NCBI RefSeq assembly: GCF_900110215.1
Contig: NZ_FOCX01000004.1
Location: forward strand, 186,001 to 250,000
Source of the DNA: Halorientalis persicus
Lineage (GTDB): Archaea > Halobacteriota > Halobacteria > Halobacteriales > Haloarculaceae
Direction: 5' to 3'
DNA length: 64,000 nt
Positions 17,043 to 25,363 of this stretch are shown piece after piece. The position numbers and the translations under genes were made by a program. The stretch's first letter is position 1; each line of letters opens with the position of its first letter. The notes beneath the pieces were generated by a model. The model made no database searches. It saw only the letters and a program-made list of their open reading frames with translations, and was not told where the DNA came from.

Positions 17043-17936
17043 ATGGCAGCCGAGGACACCAGTGTCGACGCGGACGCGGTTTCGGACAAGATCGCGGCCG
17101 TCCGCGACGACCTGGCCGAGATGGACGGCGTGTTGATCGCCTTCTCCGGTGGCGTCGATTCGAGCGTCGTCGCCGCCCTCGCTCACGACGCACTGGGTGA
17201 CGACGCCGTCGCCTGCACAGCCAAAAGCGAGACCCTCCCCGCCGAGGAACTGGAGGACGCGAACCGGGTGACCGACGAGATCGGCATCCGGCACGAGATC
17301 GTCGAGTTCTCGGAACTCACCAGCGACGAGTTCGTCCAGAACGGCGAGGACCGCTGTTATCACTGCCGGTCGCTGCGCCTCTCGGCGATGTACGACCACG
17401 CCCGCGAACTCGACATCGGCGTCGTCTGTGACGGCACGAACGCCTCCGACACCGGCGAGGGCCACCGCCCCGGCCTCCGGGCCGTCGAGGAACTCGACGC
17501 CTACTCGCCGCTCCTGGAACACGGTATCACCAAGCCGGAGGTTCGAGAGATCGCTCGCCGGTACGACCTCTCGGTCGCCGACAAGCCCTCGATGGCCTGT
17601 CTCTCCTCGCGCATCCCGACGGGGCTAGAAGTCACCGAAGAACGGCTCTCCCGGATCGAGAAGGCCGAACGCCTCCTGCGGACGTGGGGCTTCGAGCAGT
17701 TTCGCGTGCGCGACCACGACGACCTCGCCCGGATCGAGGTCGCCGAGGACGAGCTGGACGTGGCACTGGACCCGGACTTCGTGCGAGCGGCACGGGACCA
17801 CATCGGCGACCTCGGCTTCGATCACGTGACGCTGGACCTGCACGGCTACCAGACTGGCAGCGTCAGCCCCGACGACGAGGACGACGAACCACTGGTCGAG
17901 GACGTGTTCGACGCCGACTATCCGACCGGGGAGTGA
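17043..17936 (+). CDS. larE: LarE, sacrificial sulfur transferase for the nickel-pincer cofactor
   Basis: A 297-residue PP-loop ATPase with the SGGVDSS motif (35-41) near the N-terminus. LarE activates carboxylates of the P2CMN intermediate and inserts sulfur to give the dithio ligand that will hold nickel. In the simple type a single cysteine is consumed; here there are three conserved positions, Cys105 and Cys108 in RCYHCR and Cys186 in MACLSSRIP. I recall that three-cysteine LarE enzymes carry a 4Fe-4S cluster that delivers sulfide, which would make this one catalytic instead of sacrificial. It pairs with LarB at 3602. The start is set at MAAEDTSVD. Confidence 0.9.
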   Translation: MAAEDTSVDADAVSDKIAAVRDDLAEMDGVLIAFSGGVDSSVVAALAHDALGDDAVACTAKSETLPAEELEDANRVTDEIGIRHEIVEFSELTSDEFVQNGEDRCYHCRSLRLSAMYDHARELDIGVVCDGTNASDTGEGHRPGLRAVEELDAYSPLLEHGITKPEVREIARRYDLSVADKPSMACLSSRIPTGLEVTEERLSRIEKAERLLRTWGFEQFRVRDHDDLARIEVAEDELDVALDPDFVRAARDHIGDLGFDHVTLDLHGYQTGSVSPDDEDDEPLVEDVFDADYPTGE

Positions 17937-17994
17937 CTGTCCGCGAAACTGGATCCAAAACGACGAGCCGGTCGCGCAGTCACGGGCGCGTGAA

Positions 17995-18243
17995 CTACTC
18001 GGATCGCTCTTCGATGGCCTCTATCCGTTGGTTCAGCTCCGCCACGGAACGAGACAGGGCCCACAACTGAAAGACGATCACGACGAGAAGCGAGACGACG
18101 ATGGCTGCGACCGCGTACTCGATCGGTGCCACGACCGCGGTCCCGACGACGACCGAACCGAGCAAGAGTGCGAGCAACAGCCTCGCGAACGACTCCGAAC
18201 TGATTCCGCTGGACGGGTTCGATTCCTCGTCGTAACTGGACAT
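17995..18243 (-). CDS. Small two-helix membrane protein
   Basis: An 82-residue protein with a hydrophilic, serine-rich N-terminus (1-19), two adjoining membrane helices (about 20-39 and 41-62) and a charged C-terminal helix (63-82, RSVAELNQRIEAIEE) with a heptad pattern that could form a short coiled coil. I do not recognise the family. The pattern fits small haloarchaeal membrane proteins that may oligomerise. It lies 58 bases downstream of larE on the opposite strand. Confidence 0.6.
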   Translation of the reverse strand: MSSYDEESNPSSGISSESFARLLLALLLGSVVVGTAVVAPIEYAVAAIVVSLLVVIVFQLWALSRSVAELNQRIEAIEERSE

Positions 18244-18339
18244 CGGTAGTCGCCAAATCAGTCAGTGGGTCAATACTTCTTTCGCTCCGAAAACCATCTC
18301 TTCGACAGCCGATCTGTCTCTCAGAACGGACACCGTCGC

Positions 18340-18978
18340 TCACTCCGTCGCCTCGATGTCCCGATACCCGGTCTCGTTCTCCCGGACGACGTCGGTCTCA
18401 CCGGTCTCGTGATCGTAGCGGAGTTCGTTCACCGCGCAGTTGCGCTGTGAGAGCGTCGTGATCGCCGTCGGGAGGTCCATCCCGCGGACGTGCGCGAGCA
18501 ACACGTAGATCGGGCCGCCGTGGGTCACCACCAGCACCTCCTCGTCCGGGCTGGCCTGCTCCAGCAGGTCCTCCCACGCCACGAGGACGCGCTCGCGGGC
18601 CTGCAAGAGGCTCTCACCGCCCGCAGGGACGCTTTCGAGGCCGAGCATCCCGGTCGACCCGCGGTGTTCCGGGAACTCGCCGAACACCTGTTCGTAGGTC
18701 AGTCCCTGAAACTCGCCGAAGGAGCGTTCGCGCCACCCTTTCGTGAACTCCGGCTCGGGGAGCTCGCCGCCCTCGCGAGCCATGGCTGTGGTCTCGCGGG
18801 TACGCCGGAGATCGGAGGCGACGATACGGTCGAGGCCGTAGGTGTCGTCGAGGTGGCGGCCGACGGCGCGTGCCTGCCGGCGGCCGCGCTCGTTCAGCGG
18901 CGAGGCGGCCCAGCCCTGGATGCGCCCCTCGCGGTTCCACTCGGTCTCACCGTGTCGGACCACCACGACCGTCGTCAT
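18340..18978 (-). CDS. Histidine phosphatase family protein
   Basis: A 212-residue phosphoglycerate-mutase-like phosphatase. The catalytic RHGETEWN is at residues 8-15 (His9), the second arginine is in SDLRRTRET (55-63), the acid in ERSFGEFQG and the second histidine in VVTHGG (about 149-154). These form a two-histidine phosphate pocket. The FGEFQG region resembles broad-specificity phosphatases (PhoE, GpmB). The substrate is not known. It stops 96 bases from the small membrane protein gene. Confidence 0.88.
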   Translation of the reverse strand: MTTVVVVRHGETEWNREGRIQGWAASPLNERGRRQARAVGRHLDDTYGLDRIVASDLRRTRETTAMAREGGELPEPEFTKGWRERSFGEFQGLTYEQVFGEFPEHRGSTGMLGLESVPAGGESLLQARERVLVAWEDLLEQASPDEEVLVVTHGGPIYVLLAHVRGMDLPTAITTLSQRNCAVNELRYDHETGETDVVRENETGYRDIEATE

Positions 18979-19021
18979 CGGGTGGGGGTTCGGCGGGGGT
19001 CGAAAAGAGTGTGCAGGTTTG

Positions 19022-20353
19022 CTACCGACTGCGTCGCCAGCGCCACAGCGCCAGGCCGCCCTCGTAGAGCACGACGACCGCCCCGACGGCGACGGCCGTC
19101 TCCGCCGACGAGAGGTAGGTTACGTCCAGATCCTGGAGCAGTGTCGGGTCCGGACTGGCGAGGTAGCCGAGGACGACCGCGCCGAGCCAGACCGGGACCC
19201 GGGCGCGGGCCAGCAGTCGCCGGACCCGGTAGTCACGGGTGACGCGTCGGACGAGGCGGTTGAGCCCCTCGAAGGCACCGATGATGGCGAGGCCGACGAT
19301 GATCGGCGTGGCCGAGGTCAGCCCGAGGGCGGCGAGCCCGTCGATCACGACCGCCGGGAACTGGCCGAAGTAGCCCGCCGGCATCGGGGCCGGGCTGACG
19401 ACGTAGGCGACGGCGGCGGTGACCGTGTACAGGAGCGGGCGCAGCGACGCCACCTGCTCGACGGCCGAGGTCCGTGCGTCCGTCCCCGTCCACCGGAGCA
19501 GGCCCAGCGTCCCCTCGAACAGGACGATCATCGTCGACGCGACGAGGATCGGTGCCATCCCGGTCGGGTCGGGACTGAAGAAGAAGGCGATGGTGAGGAA
19601 ACCACCCCAGAAGTAGAGCCGTCGGGCTTCGAGCCAGCGCCGGGTCACGAGCCCCATCATGATCGCCAGCATCACGAACAGCGGAATCTGGAAGATGAAG
19701 GCGAACAGGCCGAGCATCATCACCATCAGGTTGAACGTCTCGCTCAGGCCGAAGGCGATGACGGCGGCGCTTTCCGAGTAGTAGAGGAAGTAGGTGAAGA
19801 TGGCCGGCAAGACCAAAAAGAAAGCGAAGGCGACGCCGACGCCCGCGAGGACCAGGCTGGTCGGGACCGCCGCGAGGTAGTACTTCCGTTCGCGGGGGTA
19901 GAGCCCCGGGCGCATGAACAGGTACGTCTCGTAGACGAACACTGGGAGCGCGATGATGAAGCCGGCCAGCGTCGAGACCTTCAGGCGGGCGATCATCAGC
20001 GAGAGCGGGTGGTACACCCGCGGACAGGACGAGGCGGTTGCGCCGGCCGGCGGGGGACACTGCGAGGCCACGCCCGGCAGGAAGGAGAACCACAGGAACG
20101 TGATCAGGCGGTCGGCGAACGGAAAGGCGACGCCGGCGACGACGGCCATGGCGAGGACGACGACGCCCAGTCGACGGACCATCTCCTCGATGTGTTCCGT
20201 CAGGGGCATCTCCTCGTCGTCGGGCGCGCCCGGGGTGCCGGTGCCCGTCCCTGCCCCCGGCGGATCACCGCCGGGCGGGTTCGGGTCCGGCTCCGGGCGG
20301 TCGGGGCCCTCGATATCCATCTCCGAGTAGAGCCCCGGTTCGCCGTCGCTCAT
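19022..20353 (-). CDS. tatC1: TatC, single-domain twin-arginine translocase with C-terminal extension
   Basis: A 443-residue protein. Residues about 48-290 are the TatC receptor for twin-arginine signal peptides: MPLTEHIEEMVRRL precedes the first helix, and FVYETYLFMRPGLYPRERKYY is the conserved first-cytoplasmic-loop pattern. Residues 1-45 are an acidic, Gly/Pro-rich leader. The remaining 150 residues add about four more hydrophobic segments not found in the ordinary six-helix TatC. This is the TatCo-type gene of haloarchaea, which use Tat as the main export route. It is divergent from the double TatC, with 109 bases between starts. Start ATG 20353 begins MSDGEPGL; the upstream in-frame region is unlike the family. 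Confidence 0.85.
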   Translation of the reverse strand: MSDGEPGLYSEMDIEGPDRPEPDPNPPGGDPPGAGTGTGTPGAPDDEEMPLTEHIEEMVRRLGVVVLAMAVVAGVAFPFADRLITFLWFSFLPGVASQCPPPAGATASSCPRVYHPLSLMIARLKVSTLAGFIIALPVFVYETYLFMRPGLYPRERKYYLAAVPTSLVLAGVGVAFAFFLVLPAIFTYFLYYSESAAVIAFGLSETFNLMVMMLGLFAFIFQIPLFVMLAIMMGLVTRRWLEARRLYFWGGFLTIAFFFSPDPTGMAPILVASTMIVLFEGTLGLLRWTGTDARTSAVEQVASLRPLLYTVTAAVAYVVSPAPMPAGYFGQFPAVVIDGLAALGLTSATPIIVGLAIIGAFEGLNRLVRRVTRDYRVRRLLARARVPVWLGAVVLGYLASPDPTLLQDLDVTYLSSAETAVAVGAVVVLYEGGLALWRWRRSR

Positions 20354-20462
20354 GTGAGGACCAGTAGCTGGTGGGCTGTTGTAAACTTTCTTTTCCCGGC
20401 CCCGGCGCGGCCACGCGCATCGAAAAGGTTGATAACCGGGTGTCGGCAATCACCGCACGATA
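20354..20462. promoter_or_regulatory. Shared promoter region of the divergent tatC genes
   Basis: The 109-base space between the two tatC starts contains the AT-rich TTGTAAACTTTCTTTTC (about 20379-20395) on one side and AAAAGGTTGATAACC (about 20422-20436) on the other. The second lies about 35 bases upstream of the plus-strand ATG and could be a TATA/BRE pair for the double tatC. A single divergent promoter block would let both translocases be regulated together. I see no operator palindrome. Confidence 0.4.
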
Positions 20463-22679
20463 ATGTCCGGGGCGATCGACGATGACACCCGCCGAGCCGT
20501 CACTAGCGGTCGGCAGACCATCGGGGCGATGCTGTCGGCCGCCCAATCGCACCTCCAGAAGGTGTTCATCGTCGCTGTCCTCGGTCTCATGGGGACGATC
20601 TACGCCCTCCGGGAGTTCGGCTGGGCGATCCTGAAACGGGACCTGTTCGCCCGGCTGGCCGCAAAACATCCCGAAGCCTTCGAGTCGACCGAGATCGTCG
20701 CCCGCACGCCCTTCGACGTCATCCTGTTGCAAGTGAAGATTGGCCTCGCCGTCGGGATCCTGCTCGGCCTCCCGCTTTTCCTGTGGTACTCGCGGGACGG
20801 CCTCCGCCAGCGCGGTCTCTGGCCCGGCGAGCGCGTCGCCCGCTGGAAGATCGCCCTGATCGTTTGTATGTCGATTCTCCTGCTCGCCGTCGGGGTCTCC
20901 TATGGCTATTACATCTTCTTCCCCATCATGTTCGACTTCCTGGCCGCGAACGCCTACAACGTCGGGTTCCAGCCGACCTACTCCATCGTCAAGTGGGCCG
21001 AGTTCGTCTTCCTGCTGACCATCTCGTTTGGCCTGGCGGCCCAGTTGCCCCTGGCGATGAGCGCGCTGGCGTACTCGGGCATCGTCCCCTACGAGACCTT
21101 CCGGGACAAGTGGCGACACGCCGTCGTCGCGATCTTCGTCTTCGGTGCGCTGTTCTCCCCGCCCGAACCGTTCACCCAGATCATGTGGGCGATCCCGCTG
21201 TTGATCCTCTATGCCTTCTCGCTCCAGTTGACGAAGATCGTCGTCATCGCCAAACGGAGCGGGAGCGAGATCGACGTGCCCGGTGTCGCTCGCGCCAACT
21301 GGAACGTCTTGGCGGGCGTGGCGTTCCTCGCCGGCGTCGCCGTCTACGGCTTCTTCACTCGCGGTGGTGTCGCCGCGGCCAACCGGGCCATCGCGTCCCT
21401 GCCGTTCGACACGTCCTTCCGCGTGGCCCGGGCCTCCCAGTTGCTCGGCCTGCCCGACGCCATCGCGGCGGCGTTGCTCGGCCTCGTCGTCGCGCTGGTC
21501 GCGGTCGGTGTCGCCCTTCTCGTCTTCGTCTCGCGGGCCCTCGGCGCGGCCGACCGGGCCAGGGTCACCGGTCCCGCTCCGGCCAGCGCCGGCGCGCCCT
21601 CCGAGATTAGCCTCGACGCCCTCGACGCCGGCGGCGTGCGAGCCGCCCCGCCCGAGGCCTTCGCCGACCTCTCGGAGGACGACGCCGTCGCCAAGGCCCG
21701 GGCGGCCATGGACGAGGACGATCACGAGAAGGCTGAGGCCATCCTCGACCGCTACGACGAGGTGCAAGAACAGCTCGAAGCCCGCGAGCAAGCGGCCGAG
21801 GGCGACGATGAAGACGACGAAGACGAAGCCGGCACGGCCACCGCGACCGCCGCGGGCATGGTCGACGCCTTCACCGAAGAGGAGACGACCGAGGAGGACA
21901 TCGGCGGCTACTACTACGACATCGCCTTCATCCTCGAGTCGTTGACCTCCAAGGCCTTCCGGCTGGTCGGCCTGTTCATGGCCGTGCTGGCCGGCTCGTT
22001 CATCTGGCTCTACCAGGGTGGGATCAGGACGGTGAAGGATACCTTCTTCCGCCAGGTCCCCGAGGGCGTCGGCGGGAGCATCGAGATCGTGACGCTCCAC
22101 CCCGTCGAGGCGCTCATCTTCCAGATCAAGTTCTCGACCCTGCTGGCCATCGTGACGACGCTGCCGCTCTTGCTGTACTACGCCTGGCCGTCGATGAAAG
22201 CGCGGGGCTGGGTCCGCGGCGACGCCCGCGTGATGCTCGTCTGGGGCGGGTCGCTGATCCTCGGGCTGATCGTCGGGAGCATCGTCGGCTTCCTGTTCGT
22301 CGCGCCCGCCGTCATCTCCTGGCTGGCCGCCGACGCCATCGCCGCCAACATGGTGATCGCCTACCGGATCAACAACTTCGGCTGGCTGGTCATCTACACG
22401 ACCGTCGGGATCGGTCTGCTGCTGGAGGTCCCCGTCTCGATGGCGCTGTTCCACGTCGGCGGGGTCGCCTCCTACCACACCCAGCGCAAGTACTGGCGGG
22501 AGGTCGTCGTCGCCATCTTCGGCCTCGCGGCCTTTATCTCGCCCCGTGGCGTGTTCACGATGCTGTTGATGGCGATCCCCGCCGCGCTGGCGTATCTCGC
22601 CGGCCTGGGCCTGCTGTGGCTGATCACCCTCGGCGGGCGTCGGGGTCGCCCACAACCCCAGGAACCCAGCGTGGAGTGA
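20463..22679 (+). CDS. tatC2: TatCt, fused double TatC translocase
   Basis: A 738-residue protein with two TatC domains in one chain, as known from haloarchaeal TatCt. The first domain (about 20-275) carries AAQSHLQKVFIVAVLGLMG at its start and a WYSRDGLRQRGLWPGER loop; additional helices follow (280-370). A hydrophilic acidic linker of about 90 residues (380-465, rich in Glu and Asp) lies before the second domain (about 470-735, with PLLLYYAWPSMKARGW). About 14 membrane helices in all. It would bind twin-arginine precursors with TatA-type subunits. TatCo and TatCt are both needed in haloarchaea according to published work. Confidence 0.9.
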   Translation: MSGAIDDDTRRAVTSGRQTIGAMLSAAQSHLQKVFIVAVLGLMGTIYALREFGWAILKRDLFARLAAKHPEAFESTEIVARTPFDVILLQVKIGLAVGILLGLPLFLWYSRDGLRQRGLWPGERVARWKIALIVCMSILLLAVGVSYGYYIFFPIMFDFLAANAYNVGFQPTYSIVKWAEFVFLLTISFGLAAQLPLAMSALAYSGIVPYETFRDKWRHAVVAIFVFGALFSPPEPFTQIMWAIPLLILYAFSLQLTKIVVIAKRSGSEIDVPGVARANWNVLAGVAFLAGVAVYGFFTRGGVAAANRAIASLPFDTSFRVARASQLLGLPDAIAAALLGLVVALVAVGVALLVFVSRALGAADRARVTGPAPASAGAPSEISLDALDAGGVRAAPPEAFADLSEDDAVAKARAAMDEDDHEKAEAILDRYDEVQEQLEAREQAAEGDDEDDEDEAGTATATAAGMVDAFTEEETTEEDIGGYYYDIAFILESLTSKAFRLVGLFMAVLAGSFIWLYQGGIRTVKDTFFRQVPEGVGGSIEIVTLHPVEALIFQIKFSTLLAIVTTLPLLLYYAWPSMKARGWVRGDARVMLVWGGSLILGLIVGSIVGFLFVAPAVISWLAADAIAANMVIAYRINNFGWLVIYTTVGIGLLLEVPVSMALFHVGGVASYHTQRKYWREVVVAIFGLAAFISPRGVFTMLLMAIPAALAYLAGLGLLWLITLGGRRGRPQPQEPSVE

Positions 22680-22694
22680 CCCGCAAGTGAACCG

Positions 22695-22769
22695 CCTCGG
22701 GGTCAAGTGGTTCGAGAGACGGAGTCTCTCGTCATCACGGAAATCTTCGATTTCCGAACGACCCCGAGG
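22695..22769. repeat. Cloverleaf-like intergenic element
   Basis: The outer arms CCTCGGGGTC (22695-22704) and GACCCCGAGG (22760-22769) are perfect 10-base inverted repeats. Inside lie two perfect 8-base hairpins with three-base loops: CGAGAGAC-gga-GTCTCTCG (22713-22731) and CGGAAATC-ttc-GATTTCCG (22738-22756). The four-way shape is exact. It follows the end of tatC2 by 15 bases and precedes the HalOD1 gene by about 100. It could be a terminator/attenuator or a small mobile palindromic repeat. The latter is inference. Confidence 0.7.
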
Positions 22770-22867
22770 CACTCGGCCTACTCCGCCTGTAGATCCGGGG
22801 CTTCGGGTATCCACTCCGGAACTATCACGACAATTGTCACTTTTACCGGCGTGAACAATCACCTCGC

Positions 22868-23206
22868 ATGGGACCTGACGGCCCGGCCGACGGTGACGAC
22901 CGAGTGGATCGCGGCGAGGGAGCCGACCGCGAGGACGAGATCGTTCACCGGCGGATCGAACCCAAAGCCGGCGACGCCGACTACCGACTCCTGCGGTTGA
23001 TCGCCGAGGTCGAGGGGATCGACGTGACGGAACTCCCGCCGATCTACGACCGGATCGATCACCTCGTGACCAAGATGTACGAGAACCCGCCTTCGCCCGA
23101 AGCGCAGGCGCAACTCTCCTTCTCGTACGCCGGCTACCGCATCACCATCGATCAGGACGGCAAGGTCTCGCTCATCAAGATCGCCGACGGCCTGCCGCCG
23201 GAGTGA
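22868..23206 (+). CDS. HalOD1 output-domain protein
   Basis: A 112-residue protein. After an acidic, probably disordered stretch (1-35), residues 37-110 match the haloarchaeal HalOD1 output domain: LLRLIAEVEGIDVTELPPIYDRID (41-64, short of the usual consensus) and a C-terminal strand pair FSYAGYRITIDQDGKVSL. HalOD1 occurs as a stand-alone module or fused to response-regulator receivers; its function is unknown. Here it is alone, and the neighbouring gene is an RHH regulator 57 bases downstream. The ATG at 22868 is the only reasonable start. Confidence 0.75.
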   Translation: MGPDGPADGDDRVDRGEGADREDEIVHRRIEPKAGDADYRLLRLIAEVEGIDVTELPPIYDRIDHLVTKMYENPPSPEAQAQLSFSYAGYRITIDQDGKVSLIKIADGLPPE

Positions 23207-23263
23207 TCCCCAGTCCAGCGACCGACGAAAACCGTTAAGCCGCGCTTGCGGTATTATCTCGGT

Positions 23264-23437
23264 ATGCCCAAGATAAGCGTGGAGGTGCCCGAGGAGTTGT
23301 TGCAGGATCTGGACGATCACGTCGGCGAGGACGGGAAGTTCGTCAACCGGAGCGAGGCGATCCGGGCGTCGATCCGCAAGACGCTGGATCTGCTGGACGA
23401 GATCGACCAGCGGCAGGGCCGACTCGACGATGAGTGA
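23264..23437 (+). CDS. Ribbon-helix-helix transcriptional regulator
   Basis: A 57-residue MetJ/Arc/CopG-type DNA-binding protein. PKISVEVPEELLQDLD forms the beta-ribbon and helix A, FVNRSEAIRASIRKTL the helix-turn and helix B. It would bind operators as dimers of dimers. The stop overlaps the start of the VUT transporter gene by eight bases (ATGA within GACGATGAGTGA), so the two are very likely translationally coupled and the regulator probably controls this operon. The ATG just before PKIS is the start; an extra six in-frame residues upstream are unlike the family. A TATA-like TTATCTC lies close upstream. Confidence 0.85.
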   Translation: MPKISVEVPEELLQDLDDHVGEDGKFVNRSEAIRASIRKTLDLLDEIDQRQGRLDDE

Positions 23438-24152
23438 GCGGGCTGACTCACTCGCGGTCCCGCAGGTCGCTTTGATCGCGCTGTTCGTCACCGCGCTGGT
23501 GACCGCGCAGGTGACCGCCGCGAAGATCCTGGCGTTCTCGCTCCCGTTCTCGCTGCCGGTCACGGGAGCGACGCTCTCCCTGCCGGGGGCGGCGCTAGCT
23601 TACGCCGTGACGTTCTTCGCCTCGGACTGTTACGCCGAACTGTACGGCAAGCGGGCCGCGCAGGTGATGGTCAACGTCGCCTTCGTGATGAACTTCGTCC
23701 TGCTGGCGCTGGTCTGGAGTACGATCCTCGCACCGGCGGCCCCGACCAGCATCGACCCGGCCCAGTTCCGGCAGGTGCTGGGTGCGAGCACGAACATCGT
23801 CATCGCGAGTCTGGCGGCCTACCTCGTGAGCCAGAACTGGGACGTGATCGTCTTCCACCGACTCCGGGAAGCCACCGACGGCGACCGACTGTGGCTCCGC
23901 AACATCGCCTCGACGGCCTCCAGCCAGTTGCTCGATACGGTGATATTCGTCACGCTCGGCTTTCTGGTCGTCCCCGAACTGCTGGGCGTCGGCGTCGCAC
24001 CGCCGCTTCCCGTGATCGCCAGTCTGATCGTCGGCCAGTACCTCCTCAAACTCCTGATCGCGCTGGTCGACACCCCCTTCGTCTACGCCGTCGTCGGGTT
24101 CGTCCGGTCACGTGACTCGCCGGTCGTTTCGGCCGAGAGCGAGCCCCGGTGA
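23430..24152 (+). CDS. VUT-family (YhhQ) transporter, probably preQ0 or queuosine precursor uptake
   Basis: A 240-residue protein with about six membrane helices. The VUT/YhhQ family motifs include TAQVTAAKILAF (24-35), FFASDCYAELYGKR (62-75) and LDTVIFVTLGF (about 167-177). Bacterial YhhQ imports queuosine precursors (preQ0/preQ1). In haloarchaea preQ0 is used for archaeosine in tRNA, so uptake of preQ0 is the natural inference. Translational coupling to an RHH regulator suggests substrate- or metal-dependent control. The C-terminus is hydrophilic. Confidence 0.82.
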   Translation: MSERADSLAVPQVALIALFVTALVTAQVTAAKILAFSLPFSLPVTGATLSLPGAALAYAVTFFASDCYAELYGKRAAQVMVNVAFVMNFVLLALVWSTILAPAAPTSIDPAQFRQVLGASTNIVIASLAAYLVSQNWDVIVFHRLREATDGDRLWLRNIASTASSQLLDTVIFVTLGFLVVPELLGVGVAPPLPVIASLIVGQYLLKLLIALVDTPFVYAVVGFVRSRDSPVVSAESEPR

Positions 24153-24911
24153 TCACTCGACGGGCTGTGCGAACCCGTACTTCGGCTTGATTTCGTCGAT
24201 CCGCACCTCGACTTCCTCGCCCGTCTCGGCTCCGGAGACGAACAGCGTGTAGCCCTCGACCTTGGCGATGCCGTCGCCCTCGTGGCCCGTGTCGACGATC
24301 TCGACGGTTACCGTGTCGCCCTCGGCGACGGGCGCGGTCAACCGCCCCTTCCCGACCAGGAACAGTTCCGAAGACGACTCCCGGGAGGCGTCGGGCCGGA
24401 CTTCGCGGACGTACTCGAACTCCGGTTCGATGTCCGCTTTCAGGTCGTCCAGGTCCTGCCCGTCGAACACCTTGGCGACGAAGTCCCCGCCCGGCCCGAG
24501 CAGGTCGAGCGCGACCTCGAGGGCCTGCCGGACGAGGTGGACCGACCGGGCGTGGTCGAGGTCGTACTCGCCGGTCATGTTCGGGGCCATGTCCGAGAGG
24601 ACCACGTCCGCTTCGCCAACGATCTCGCGGACCTCGTCTTTGGTCGACTCCTCGGTCATGTCGCCACGGACCGTCTCGACGCCGTCGAGGGCGTCGATCC
24701 GCTGGCGGTCGACCCCGACCACGGTGCCGGTCTCGCCGACCTCCTGCTGGGCGACCTGGAGCCAGCCGCCGGGGGCGGCCCCGAGGTCCACGACGGTCGC
24801 GCCCTCGTCGAGGAGGTTCGCCGTCCGATCCAGCTGTTTGAGCTTGTAGGCCGACCGCGATCGGTACCCCTCCTGTTTGGCACGGTTGTAGTATTCGTCT
24901 TTCCCGGTCAT
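24153..24911 (-). CDS. rlmE: RlmE/FtsJ-type rRNA 2'-O-methyltransferase with TRAM domain
   Basis: A 252-residue S-adenosylmethionine-dependent methyltransferase. The SAM-binding DLGAAPGG (42-49), the catalytic aspartate in VLSDMAPNMTG (Asp107), the lysine in VAKVFDG (Lys147) and the following glutamate SSSELFLVG (about 170-178) make the K-D-K-E tetrad of the FtsJ family. In bacteria RlmE methylates U2552 of 23S rRNA. Residues about 190-252 form a TRAM RNA-binding domain, an archaeal addition that should help hold the rRNA. It stops one base after the transporter gene, which is convergent. Confidence 0.92.
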   Translation of the reverse strand: MTGKDEYYNRAKQEGYRSRSAYKLKQLDRTANLLDEGATVVDLGAAPGGWLQVAQQEVGETGTVVGVDRQRIDALDGVETVRGDMTEESTKDEVREIVGEADVVLSDMAPNMTGEYDLDHARSVHLVRQALEVALDLLGPGGDFVAKVFDGQDLDDLKADIEPEFEYVREVRPDASRESSSELFLVGKGRLTAPVAEGDTVTVEIVDTGHEGDGIAKVEGYTLFVSGAETGEEVEVRIDEIKPKYGFAQPVE

Positions 24912-25080
24912 GGTTCGCTCACCGAATGACGTGGCGCGGTGCCCGCGGCGACTGCGGACGAAGCTGCGTTCATACGAGGGCAGACGCCGTCGAAGCGGAA
25001 AGGGACATCGGATGTGGCGTCCGTCCCGTGCGATCCGCTCTCGTCACGTCCTCGGACGGCCGAGGCTGACGAACTCGGCG

Positions 25081-25290
25081 CTACAACCCCCAGAAGGCGG
25101 CGATCCCGACGGTCGTCACGACTGCCAGCAGTACCTGGAGTGGGCCGCCGACGCGGACGAAATCCCGGAACTCGTACTGTCCGGGTCCGTAGACGAAGCG
25201 GTTGGTCTGGTAGCCGACCGGCTCCTCTCGCTCGCGTCTGCCACGGTTTGGGGGATACGACACCGCGGCGTTAACTCATCTCTGCTGTGG
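25081..25290 (-). pseudogene. Relic of an SLC13-family anion transporter
   Basis: On the minus strand a 60-codon frame ends in [17 protein letters not shown] then [18 protein letters not shown], which I recognise as the C-terminal end of SLC13/DASS transporters (where PxGYQTN and GPGGY-x2-DF are conserved). Upstream only VNAAV remains, matching the TNNAAV of the same family, and an in-frame TGA stops the frame at that point. The rest of the transporter is missing. The 450-base gap in which it sits has no other gene that I can support; bases 25264-25363 show no family sequence in any frame. Confidence 0.6.
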
Positions 25291-25363
25291 CGCTCACCGA
25301 ACACTGGCCACGCCGGCCGCTTGCGGAACGGTTCGACGGTACCGGCGAGGCTCGCTGGCGCCC

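Noticed and set aside
22695-22769. The cloverleaf element considered as a tRNA
   Set aside because: There is no T-loop GTTCGA motif, no anticodon arm and no CCA-end geometry; the stems are too long.
20265-22862. A very long open frame (about 865 codons) antisense to the double TatC gene
   Set aside because: The protein is composed of Asp/Arg/Gly/His-rich runs without hydrophobic cores. It is what GC-rich coding DNA produces on the opposite strand.
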